From assembly GCA_001599595.1 (NCBI GenBank), contig BCHH01000003.1, positions 1,598,477-1,662,476 on the forward strand: a stretch of DNA of 64,000 bases. Reading direction: 5' to 3'. The stretch comes from Beverwykella pulmonaria. Lineage: Eukaryota > Ascomycota > Dothideomycetes > Pleosporales > Melanommataceae. Positions 38,403 to 48,800 of this stretch are shown one piece after another (the first letter of the stretch is position 1; each line of letters starts with the position of its first letter). The notes under the pieces were generated by a model. The model saw nothing but the letters and a program-made list of their open reading frames with translations. It was not told the DNA's origin and did not search any database. A program made the translations under genes and the position numbers.

Positions 38403-38945
38403 GCGTTCTGAGGACGTTGAAAATGGCTTGCGGTTTGCTATTTTCTGTACGCCGTCGCTTGCGCAGGATGTAACAGCAAGGGATGAGGGAAAGAACCTTG
38501 GTGAGCTGGAGTTCTTGAGGATCCTTTCCTCTCTAGTACTTTCGCCATGTATTGATCGGATTGCTTATCGTTTCCTCCCCCAAGAATGAACGACTGCCAC
38601 AGCTCCTCGGGCTTCCCAACGCAATTACCACCTCGCAATTGGTCTATCAACGTGCCCTGGACGCTATCCCGTTTGATAAAAGGCAAAGAGGCGGAAGTGA
38701 TAGAAGATGGACTTGTGCATGTTTGGCCTCCGAGGGTTGCATGCTGTGATCCTATCTTGCGTTCACCAAGTCTGCTCCTGGGCTGCATTTGCGGTGGATG
38801 CAACAGACCAGATCGAGACATTCGAGCGGCTTGAACTATCACCGGGAATAGTGAGAAACAACTTCTAGACCCTATCATCGACGATCAAAAGTCGATGCGC
38901 ACCGCCAACGTTTTGAGCTCCCATGCTCGTTGTTGCCCTGGTCAC

Positions 38946-39320
38946 TCATTGCGTGTCCAGACACGGAAATCCCTGCATTGGCTGCACCATGAATATTTGT
39001 GGCGCCGCCGATATGCAAAATATCGGAGGACCGGTCAAGGACAAAGCGCCGAGGGCGTTCGACACCTCCGATGTGCTGTGTGATGTGGACGACTGAGTCT
39101 TGAGCCGACGTTTGTGCGATTGAGTCATCTCGGGCAGAGCTTCTTTCTTTTGCTGTCTAGCTGGCACGATTTGAATGGTCGTCTCTAGATCCCTGGCCGA
39201 GAGCTCCTTGTTTAGTGAATGACAGTTGCTGCACCACGGGCGCGCTGGGTTCTGGAATATCATACCACATAGGTTGCATTGGTACTCCTCGAACGGGCGC
39301 TGAGTACAGGTGCTCATGGT
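38946..39320 (-). CDS. Hypothetical small Cys4 zinc-finger-like protein
   Basis: The frame read from the Met at 39320 gives 124 residues. Near the N-terminus is a C-x2-C-x11-C-x2-C arrangement (EYQCNLCG, then RPWCSNCHS), which could bind one zinc ion and loosely resembles RanBP2-type or zinc-ribbon knuckles. A basic stretch, SHKRRLKTQS, and a Ser/Thr-rich region follow. The frame is open upstream to 39386. An overlapping minus-strand ORF at 39383-39625 carries a basic GRTGKRRKIEG segment and could be an upstream exon. No family is recognised. It may be an orphan gene, a gene fragment or chance; the paired CxxC motifs are the only positive sign. Confidence 0.3.
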   Translation of the reverse strand, partial: TMSTCTQRPFEEYQCNLCGMIFQNPARPWCSNCHSLNKELSARDLETTIQIVPARQQKKEALPEMTQSHKRRLKTQSSTSHSTSEVSNALGALSLTGPPIFCISAAPQIFMVQPMQGFPCLDTQ

Positions 39321-42300
39321 CAAAGAGCATGGAATCAGACGATGAGGCCCGAGTCGCAGGAACCGTCTGTGGTGGCGCATGATCAAATTGCTGCATTGAG
39401 GTTGGGGTGGTCAATGCATCCGCCCCGATTCGGATTCTGATATCTTCGTTGTCCCTCTTGAGCGCTCTGCTTATGTATGGACCAGGGTGTTGAGTATTGG
39501 TATGATGAAGGTCCTGCCGTGTCGGCTGTCGGCTGTACTTTCGACGCGCGACAGGTGGCCCCTTCGATCTTTCTACGTTTACCGGTTCTGCCCTTGTCTC
39601 TGCTTGACGCGGAGTGCATATTCACCGGACGCGATGGCGCGAGGCCCAGTCATATTTGTGGAGCAATCTCCTCCTCCTAGCCTCCAGTGATTGGTCTCAA
39701 CGCTAGTATCTACAGCATTCTCCTCCCCTTTCGGGCTCTCTACATGCGAGCATCAATAAGCAACATGGGGGAATGGAGACTGATCGGTGAAGCGTTGGTG
39801 GCTTACCATTGCTTGTGGGCGAGGCCGACTCGTAACGGCACCTTCTTCGCGATTTCCCCTAAGCCGCATGGTGCGTCTCAGCCCCGTGTCTATTCTGAAC
39901 ATCCGACGGTGCGTGTGACTCTTCACGACGGAGTCGCTCTTGAAGTCGCCCGCTATGGCCCACATGACGGCCATTCTCAGAGCTTAAAGCCAGCAGCCCA
40001 CCACCTAGGTTAAGATCGTCGTCCTTGAAATAGCTGGGTTGGATGGGTGGTGCCGGTAGTTTTGTGTAATTTCAGAGCTGCGCTCTCATTTTGGCAAAGT
40101 GCTTCTTCTGTCGCTTCACGACGCCATTTTGCCACCCCTCCTTCAGTTGTGGGAGAGTCTCCCGTCCAGTTCATCTTGAAAAGTGGTAATAAGAGTGATA
40201 ATTTTAAATCATGGACATGAAGACGTGCGTAAAGAAGTGCGTATTGAAGCCATCTTTGGAGGTCGTGGACATCGGAACACGATGTCGCGAATTCACGTGA
40301 CGTCGTTCGTGTCTTCCTCCATTTCCTCATTCTCCACAACGACCCATCTTCTCCTACGCCACGTCGCACACCGCCATTTTCCCAGCTGTGCGCCCAACCA
40401 GCCGATGATGTGAACTCAGCATGACCCATCACCTGCTCAGGCATATTTCGCGTTATTGTTTCTTCTCTTGCTCAGGCCAGCTCACCGGCAAGCGGGGCCT
40501 CAATCAACTCGAGGCCAACGCAAAGGTCCATTGCCCCGTAGAACAGTGGAGATTATGCGGCACTATCCCGACACTCGTGCGCGTGACTGCCCAACCAAGA
40601 TCATCGTGATCTTCACCAAAAATCCAAGAGACACCGGGAGGCATCTGAGAGAAGAGACACGAGGGTACCACCATAAGAGAAGAACATAAAACGAAACTTG
40701 TATACCTAAACGGTTACGGAAATTGCACCCAATATAACTGGGAAGACTGGCGCAGTATGTCGTAAGTGTGGGTGTGCTCGCAGTCTGGCAACGAAGCGAC
40801 CTGACACGTTGGCTCTTTGTAGGCAGACGACGGTCTGTGACAGAACCCAGAAGACCTACGTGTACTATTGCCTCGTCGAACACCCTTTGCTTCATCTCAC
40901 GGACATGGTTCGCTTGGACGACTCTCCGCATCCACATCAGTATAGTCGCCGCTTGAACGTCAACGCCATTTGGCAAAGATCGCTGGTGTTGTAGTGCTTC
41001 ACCGCTTCACTGGACTACAAGGAATTCTTCATATCGATGTAACCCCAGGGGCTTGAGCAAGATTTAAGAGGAGATCGCTGCAGTCTATCGACCTACAAAT
41101 GGCGCCGTTAGACCAAGCCGAATAGCTGGCAATGTACAGTGATGTCAAGCGTTCGGAAAGTAATACTTTTGTGGATACCTTTCTCTGTCATGGGCTCATC
41201 GCAATAAGCCCTTGTACCAACGCTTCATGCATGAGGTCTCTATCAGAACACATGTTTGGGAAAGCGGCATGGCGACATGTGAAGGGTGCGATAAGGAAAA
41301 CGTGCGGCACGACGTAATTCAAGCCAAATGTACGAAAACCCTCAGCAGTCTGCTCAGTTCTGGGCGTCTGGCTTGACTTTTGGAGGAGGCTGACGCCGCT
41401 TTTGCCTTAGAATTATTCAAAGAATTTAGATTTCCCAAGCCGTGTGTATGACCAAGGACGGCGACATCCGGCCATCGATCTTCAGCCTCAGTTTCACCAG
41501 TTACAGGTACGGCAACTTGCGGAGCCTGGCACCTTGGCAACGATAATGGATTTGTGCCGGACCTGGATCTAATTACAGGCAATGGAGACGCCGATGTGAA
41601 GAAAATGGGCGAATTGGAGGTGGCGCTGATGAAATTTGTGACCGAGCCAGCTACATTGAGGCAATTTGGCGAGAGAACCAGGCATTCCAGGCATTGCGTC
41701 ATCCTCGGCGAAGTCGCCCTCTCAACCACCAAACCTCTTACCCAACACTAGCTACGAGCCGCGGCCGTCAAGCACTTGGGATTTAAACCTTTTGGCAATC
41801 TGCATCATTTTGTCTGCATCCAGAAACCTATCCCTGTTCCGCTCCTGCGGCACGACAAGAACGCGTCGAATGAGATGTAGAAGCAGAGACACAAGCCATT
41901 TGCAATGCACTTCCTTAAAACTCTTGCACATGAGGGCGCTATCGCCTCCCCTGTCTCCAGTTCAGTGCAATATGACGTCGATTGGATCCTATCGATAAGC
42001 TCTCCTACTCAGACGCCATCGAAGCTCTTCGGTCCAACAACGCCTGCGGAACAGAGCAAGAGTACCAGTCGCTACTCGGCAAGCATGTATATATACTGAG
42101 TCGCATCCAAGGGATGGTTTCGACACTCACTTTGTACAAAACTCCGTATTTTTGCCCAGGAGCTTCTTACCACGTTCACCGACCACCCAAGCCTCATCGA
42201 TATCCACAGTATCCACTATTTCTCCGCCAGTTCGAGGATTTCCCTGGACGTGATACCCGCTGCCCCAAGCTGCTCAGGTTTAAAAGAGGAGCGCTCCCAC

Positions 42301-42360
42301 CCCCCGCCAAAGGATATCATCTTCTCCGCACTTGATTCGACTTCCTCCAACGCTTTCACT

Positions 42361-43928
42361 ATGTCTGGTCCATCTCTTGTTGCTCCCGCCAGTGGCGGCC
42401 GCTTCGTGCGTCGCCTCAGCTCCATCACGGCCACCCGCGAGTCAATCTCCCTGGGGCCGACCGTCGTTGCTCCGCCAAAGCACCTCATGGCGCCTTCTGC
42501 TGCTAGCGAGGTGGCCTCTGCCATGGAAGTCGCGAGGCATGAACTCGAGTCGTCTGCTACGCCAGGCACTCCTATCACTCCAGATGAGAGTACTGTGTCG
42601 CCAGACTATGCCTACGCCTTCGACATTGATGTGCGGCTAAGTCATCCCCTTTTAATAAGAGATATACTCACAGTATGATAGGGTGTCCTCATCAGGGGCG
42701 GAAGACCGATCCCTGAGGCCATTGAGGCCATGAAGATGCTAAACGGAGAAAATGAATACGGCATCAAGGTGTAAGTTGCCTTTCGTAAAGACAATCGACC
42801 ATGACTTCTAACTTCATCAGGCCATACATCTTTGTCACCAACGGAGGTGGTAAGACAGAAGTTGAGAGATGTCTACAATTGTCCCAGCAGCTTGAGATCG
42901 AAGTTTCTCCTGGTCAATTCATCTGTGGACATACTCCGATGCGCGAAATGGCAGATCTGGTAAGTTCATCTCGTTTATGTGAATGCTTGTTCATTCTAAC
43001 ATTCTAATCCAGTATAAAACTGTTCTAGTCGTCGGCGGTGAAGGAGAGAAGTGCCGGCACGTGGCAGAAGGCTACGGCTTCAAGGACGTCGTCACGCCGG
43101 GCGACATCATCAAAGTGAGTGCCCTAAACTCTCCGGCCAATCCAGCGGCTAACATGGAATACAGGACAACCAAGACACAACGCCATTCCGTAAGCTCACT
43201 GAGAGCGAGTACGCTGCATCTAGGGCGCGAAAATTTTCTGACGTCGAAATTGAGGCGATCTTTGTGTTCGCGGATTCCCGTGATTGGGTATGTGATTTCT
43301 GAGGGCGTAGACACAGCCTTATTCCCTATCACATCTTGAGCGTATGCTAATGACTTTTAAGGCTTCGGACACTCAAATCATTCTTGATCTGCTCATGTCA
43401 AAGAATGGACGTCTAGGAACTCGGTCTGAGACCTTCGATGAAGGACCCCCAGTGTTCTTCTCACATAACGACGTTGTGTGGTCCGCATCTCACGATCTTA
43501 CTCGAATTGGAATGGGCGCTCTTCGAGTTTCTCTCGAGTCCATGTATCAAGCGATTACCGGCAAAGAATTGAAGACCACTGCTTTCGGCAAACCCCAAAT
43601 GGGCACATTCCAATTTGCCACGCGCCTCCTTCAGCAATGGCGCAAGGACACGCATGGCATTGATGCCCCTCCTTCTACAGTCTACTTCGTGGGTGACACC
43701 CCCGAGTCAGACATCCGTGGCACGAATGAGTACAACAAAACAGCCGATAACCTGTGGTATTCGATCCTAGTCGAGACTGGTGTTTTCCAAGAGGGAACCA
43801 CACCACGCTTCCAACCGAAAGCGACTGTCAGCACCGTCCTGGACGCAGTCAAGCACGGAATGGAGCGCGAATACCGCAAGGCCCTCAAGGCCAGTATGCA
43901 AGCAACCAGTGTTGTCACGGACGAATAG
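42361..43928 (+). CDS. HAD-superfamily phosphatase, CECR5/YKR070W type
   Basis: A 429-residue class IIA HAD hydrolase, probably mitochondrial, like yeast YKR070W and human CECR5 (HDHD5). Six exons: 42361-42630, 42682-42770, 42821-42959, 43013-43114, 43165-43287 and 43362-43928, with introns of 50-74 nt. Motif I is split by intron 1: AFDID before and GVLIRGGRPIP after, giving DxDGVL with nucleophile Asp88 and acid Asp90. Motif II lies in PYIFVTNGGGKTE. The motif III lysine is in AFGKPQMGTF and motif IV is VYFVGDTPESDIRGT. The donor of intron 1 is the weak GTGCGG. The Ser/Thr/Arg-rich first 80 residues could be a targeting sequence; an in-frame Met at 42250 would lengthen it by 37 residues. The physiological substrate of this group is unknown. 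Confidence 0.92.
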
Positions 43929-46494
43929 TTCTCGTTCCGACCGCATGCATTTGAACTAAAGCAAGAGCTGCAAAAGTTTAACGTTCGCATAGCAATCGGC
44001 GTTTCTTATTTTCTTCCCCTTTTATTCTTCACTTCAACAACAAAGTACACTGGCGCTCATCACCTCGCATGCTGTTTCAAGAGAAATGGTTTGGTAGATA
44101 GACGGACGTATGATACCACGTAAACATATACGGTTCGTCAGTGACGATTTTTATCCCCTCTTAGCTGGCTATAGTTTAGGATACTATCAATTTCACCCTT
44201 GCCTGTTATTATTTGAACCACATTCCATGATGGTGACCTTTGTGATGGTGACCTTTGTGATGTTGACCTTTGTGATGACGCTTCCTCTTGCATACTAACC
44301 ACGGTCATCGACTGTCTCTTTCGCTAGACTTAACTTCCGCGAATCGACATGTAAGACGGGAAAGTACTGCCATATTGATCCCTACGGTCTCATTCTCGCT
44401 CTCGATCTTTATCTACCGTGGTACCTTGGGGACAAGGCAACTACGTCAGATCGGTCGCCGTCCTCCCATCATCTGTCAGGTCTATTAATCTGCCTGTCCC
44501 CGGCTCTTCTTCCCCACCGGTCTCATCTCATCTCCAGTCACATCCCTATCCGTTCCCCCTTCGTATCCCTGATGTCTCGGCCTCAACGGCGTGGTGTGGT
44601 TTCATAGTTGCGATCATGTGTGGTGTGTTCCTTCTATCAAGCCTTGGAGCATAAACCCTTCTATCAAGATCCGCGCAGCTAGAGCTTGTAGCAGAATTTC
44701 TCGTTTGGCAAAGGCATGCCTGTGGCATATGGAGACGTGCCCGGGTCCTCCAAACTGTCATGTACAGGAGGACGCCTGATGGAGATGCAGTATTTTGTGG
44801 GTTTGTGTCAACAAGGTCTCTCAACGAAGAACAACCAAGGCTCGATAAGTCACGCCACATGGAAGACGCAAGATCTTCCGACCGCTTATATCTCAGGACA
44901 TCCCTGAGTGCAACAATTTGGGAACGTTGGGATCACTGGGTCAGGGTGACACTGGGTATGGTACTGGTCTCTTGTCAGTGTCAACCCTATGGGTGTCAGT
45001 CCACCTCCCCCCTTTTACGTAAAACAAACATTGCAGCTCAAAACATGTCTTTACGCATCGCAATGTGGGGACATCGCGCTATGTTCCTCTCCTGCACACG
45101 CTCAACTCGCGATTATGTTTCCCCAAGTTGTGTGGACCTGCGTAGCGCGTTGATTAACCCCATTCAATTATTGTGGAGAATTTCCACGCAGTCGTCGCTA
45201 ATTTGGGAGGGATATGTAGACTAGTGTTTTGGGTGCTAGGCCGCGGACCTGGGCGTTGGGTTATCAGGTTCATTCCCAGGTTTCTGGTATAACCAAGCGA
45301 GTTCGCTATCTGTTTATCTGTGTGGTGTAAGTCCCGCAATGGAGAAATGGGACAAAAACGCGTGGAGGCCTCGTAAGGCATCTAGAATCCATGTAAGATG
45401 TTTCGTGAAGCTTTTAGAATCTAGAACACCGAGTTTAACATAGTGCATAGCCGCATAGCTTCTCTTGAGGACGTTTGGGAGTAATTGATTAATTATAGTG
45501 GCTTCGACTAACGCCATGAATGCCGCGAAGGACCGCAGCAGTGAGGACGTTGATTTTAAACTAAATTATTGTTTTATATCTTCGGTCCAATGCTTAGAGG
45601 GTATTTATGGCTGTGTGCTTTGGATGCCAAAGAAGTGAGGCTATATCAGGCACGTTGAGATAAGTGAGAGAAGGAGCGGTTGAGCGACGAGTCGAAGTCC
45701 GAAAAGGGCATTACATGGGGAGTTGAGAAGCATAGATTTGAGCGGTACCACGTAGTTAGATGTAATATTAGGTGCCCTGCAAGTTCTACGTCAAAGAACA
45801 ATAATAAGGATGTTTAAGTTGGAAAAAAAAATTTAAAATGCAAAACTCCAATAACAAATATAAATCAGATTTAGTACAGCCAAACTAAAACTTTTGCTAT
45901 CTGAAACCAATTCATTTGACTCGGTTGCGAGACTGCTTAAATAATAGGAATGGTAAATAGGAGCTTTCGAGAGGAGGAGGAATCTGGGAAAAGGACGAAT
46001 ATTAAAGTATCAGCGGTGACTCCGACGTACAATTTCCAGCAGGTTCCAGGAGTTATGGTAGTAGTTGCACTTGATAGTAGCGGTAGCATGTCGAAAACAC
46101 AATGTAGATATCGCGTCTTCCGCTTGATACGCGTGCACTACTTGAGATGGTTTCTGAGCCTGTGCAACGATACTCCGCTTTAAACTGCTGCCTTGTTTCT
46201 CTTACCAAACTATGATATTGTAACGTAGCTGTCGATTGGTGTGTCAGAGTGGACTGGCGATTGATTACGGCACCTAGCATCAAAACAACAAACTCTTTCT
46301 TTGTAATAACTAGCTCTTACGCCCAAATCAAGCATGACCACATTAGTTAAGCGTCTCTAATTGGTGCAATATATTAATATTACGGGGTATCTATTCATTA
46401 ACAGCCCCAAATTCCTAAACGCCTGAATATAAGACAAACCTTTAGTCTATAACATAAGAAAGTAAAAAGAGAGCCAAACAGAGGCTCAACTATA
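43929..46494. other. Spacer, AT-rich on the right, with a short tandem repeat
   Basis: This lies between the converging HAD (+) and multicopper oxidase (-) genes. A 15-bp unit (TGATGGTGACCTTTG) is repeated three times at 44228-44272. ORFs such as 44760-45224 (+) have no domain. From about 45.5 kb the sequence is AT-rich with poly-A and TA tracts. No gene is supported. Confidence 0.4.
44228..44279. repeat. 15-bp tandem repeat, three copies
   Basis: The unit TGATGGTGACCTTTG occurs at 44228-44242 and 44243-44257, and with one change (GATGTTGACC) at 44258-44272, followed by a partial unit. It lies outside any gene. Confidence 0.85.
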
Positions 46495-48800
46495 TCAATG
46501 GTGCCACGAATCATCCAGCACCCAATTCGCGCCGTCAGCGTCTCCCTTTTTGTACGCATCCGTACTATAAAACCAAGCCAATTTTCTCAAGATGGCGTCT
46601 GTTGTATAATCCCTGGCGTTGATATCCTTGGGGCGGAACTCGGGTTGCATCGGATCGATGAAGATGGTGTCCTTGGTGTAGCCCCATTTAGCGAGTTGGG
46701 TGACGTTGAAGGCTACTAGCATGCTGGGAGATGTTAAATCAAGACAGGTGAAGGTATAAGGAGGGAAGAGCAGACTTACTCGTGATCTTCATGGACAAGA
46801 TTGTGGCAATGGAACATGCTAAAAATCTCAAGTTAGTCGTGTGCAACTATGGGAAGGGAGAAATGGAACTTACTACACGCCGTTCCAGGGAGCGTAACGA
46901 GCAACGACCTGCACAGTCTCACCGGCCGCAAGCCAAACCACATCCTTCGCCCCAGCAGATTCATACGGAAGAACAGTATTCCGCCCACCCGATCTCGACA
47001 AAACCTGAAAGTCGACGAGATGGATATGCACAGGATGTGATTCATTGCCATTGCCATTGCCATTGCCATTGCGCAGCGTCCAGATTTCATCTCCACCACG
47101 AGGTGGTCTCGTTAAGATGCGGTGCTCAACATCAGAAAATCCGACACCGTTGATAAGCCACTTGTCGTTAACACGTGCGAACTCGAAGTCTTTGACGACT
47201 TCGGATTTCGGAGGGGGTGGAATATATCGTAGGGAGTAAGGAACACGGCCATTATTGGTGTTGTCTCTGACGAAGTCCCCGACGTTGAACTGCATGACCA
47301 TGTCAGTGGCGGCGTAATCGATGTTCTCGCCTACGCCGTGGGAGTTTTTGAGAGTGAGGTTCTTGCCGGCGTAGCCGGAGAAGTCAAAGACGATTTCGTA
47401 GCGTTCGCCCATGGAGATGGCGATGTTATCGGTATTTACTTTGTGTGATAATAGGCCTATGAAAGGTGAGTATGAATTTGATGAGGTTGGGAAGTATTCG
47501 TACCGCAGTCTGATGCGATAGTGTCGAAGGAAATAGCGTCTCCATCAAGACCCTCACGGAAGGAGAGGTCGAAAGCTAGGAAAAAGTCAGTATCAACAAA
47601 TTCGTAATCTAAGGCGCGTAGACGGCGACCATACTTCGACCGACCGCTCCATTGAGCAATCGAAAACGATATTTTCTTGGCTCAACATCAAGGTATGGCC
47701 ATGGCTGGCCATTCCTACGTCCTGTTAGCTGGGAAAAGAATTGAGCGAGTCAAATGTACACATGGATGATATCGCCCCAAAGACCATCATCGTTGATGGT
47801 ATCGTATCTCAAAGAGCCGTCAAAGTTGTAAATTTTTGAGCTTATCGCAAGAAAGACATCGTAATCTCCCTTTGGTAGTCTAAGGGCTTGATCTTCGGCA
47901 TCAGTGATGATGTAGTAGCCCTCTTGACCATGATATGCATGTTCGCCAGTCGCATATTCTGTGTGATCCTACCTATAATTAGAACCAAGGCTAATAGCCC
48001 AGTAAATTACTTTCGCAGAAGCAAAGTCGGTTCAAAAGATCAGTGTACTTACATGATACCAGATCGTGCGAGCATTCTGAGCATTCGGGTAGTAGTAATC
48101 CTAGAATAAGTCAGCCTTTGAACAATAGGAAAGCACCAAAAAATCTGTTCACCTTATATTGACCAGGATTTGCGTAGTCAGAAGCCCAACTAGGAAGTGT
48201 TAGTCTAGAATCATGGAAGGATCACAATCGTTGGTTACCCGTCGAATGGAGCACGATCTGGTCTAGCAGTTAGCATCTAGGTTTCATTTCAATACATCAC
48301 TGTAAAACTTACTGTACTGTCCGTGAACATGAACGGAAATTTGTGTTGGCCCATTATTAGTGAATCGAACTACCGCCTCTGCTTGATACATCAGCAATGG
48401 AAAATACAAAGGACATGAGGGACTGCACGATAGCCTTACCTCTCCCCTTCTGCATAACAAAAATTGGCCCTGGACTGAGCCCATCGTACCCAATCATCGG
48501 AGTCGGCGGGAGATTCGGATATATTTGCTTCGTGAAGGGTTTCACTTCAACCTCGTAATAGTCGATGGTGTCATCGGTATTGTCGTTGGTGTAGGTCAAC
48601 TTGGAAGTTTTGATGGGCGGCATTGGGAGCGGATATTCGAAGAACCATTCGTATACGGGGCTGATCCATCTCCCCGTTGGCTGCGGAATGACGCCTCGTC
48701 TTGAAACGGTGGGACTGGGCCTTGCTATGTCGCGGGCGTATGAAGTGTTCGCAAGCAAAATAGACAGCCAAACAACCTTCCAAGGAGAGGGACGGAACAT
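46495..48800 (-). CDS. Secreted multicopper oxidase, bilirubin-oxidase-like
   Basis: A 580-residue extracellular oxidase that couples one-electron oxidation of phenols, pigments or metal ions to reduction of O2 to water. Eleven exons: 48800-48440, 48378-48313, 48257-48239 (19 nt), 48189-48153, 48100-48053, 47968-47760, 47714-47635, 47575-47504, 47456-46874, 46818-46780 and 46723-46495; all phases agree. A signal peptide (MFRPSPWKVVWLSILLANTS) precedes the first cupredoxin domain. Copper motifs are HVHGQY (His137/139), WYHDHTEYATGEH, HPVHIHL and, across two splice sites, MFHCHNLVHEDHDM with the T1 Cys and an axial Met. EVEVKPFTKQIYPNL and VEPRKYRFRLLNGAV match Myrothecium-type bilirubin oxidases more than laccases. 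Just before HPVHIHL is a Gly-Asn repeat encoded by a hexanucleotide tract. Natural substrate unknown. Confidence 0.95.
47043..47072. repeat. In-frame hexanucleotide microsatellite in the oxidase gene
   Basis: CATTGC is repeated five times on the plus strand. Read on the coding strand it gives alternating Asn-Gly codons (RNGNGNGNGNES) immediately before the HPVHIHL copper site. Expansion or contraction changes the protein by two residues per unit without a frameshift. Confidence 0.9.

Larger units (their letters stand above)
35046..42360. other. 7.3-kb gene-poor spacer
   Basis: The largest gap in the window. The left third (35.0-37.5 kb) is GC- and CpG-rich with open frames on both strands and no domain; it includes the PLC promoter. 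A minus-strand group of ORFs at 38.08-39.63 kb is the most gene-like (see the Cys4 ORF and the open exon-like frame). ORFs at 40010-40444 and 40563-40976 (-) and 41982-42335 (+) are unrecognised. The right end is the promoter of the HAD gene. Confidence 0.4.

Noticed and set aside
44760..45224. 154-codon ORF downstream of the HAD gene
   Set aside because: No domain, and its composition is unlike neighbouring genes.
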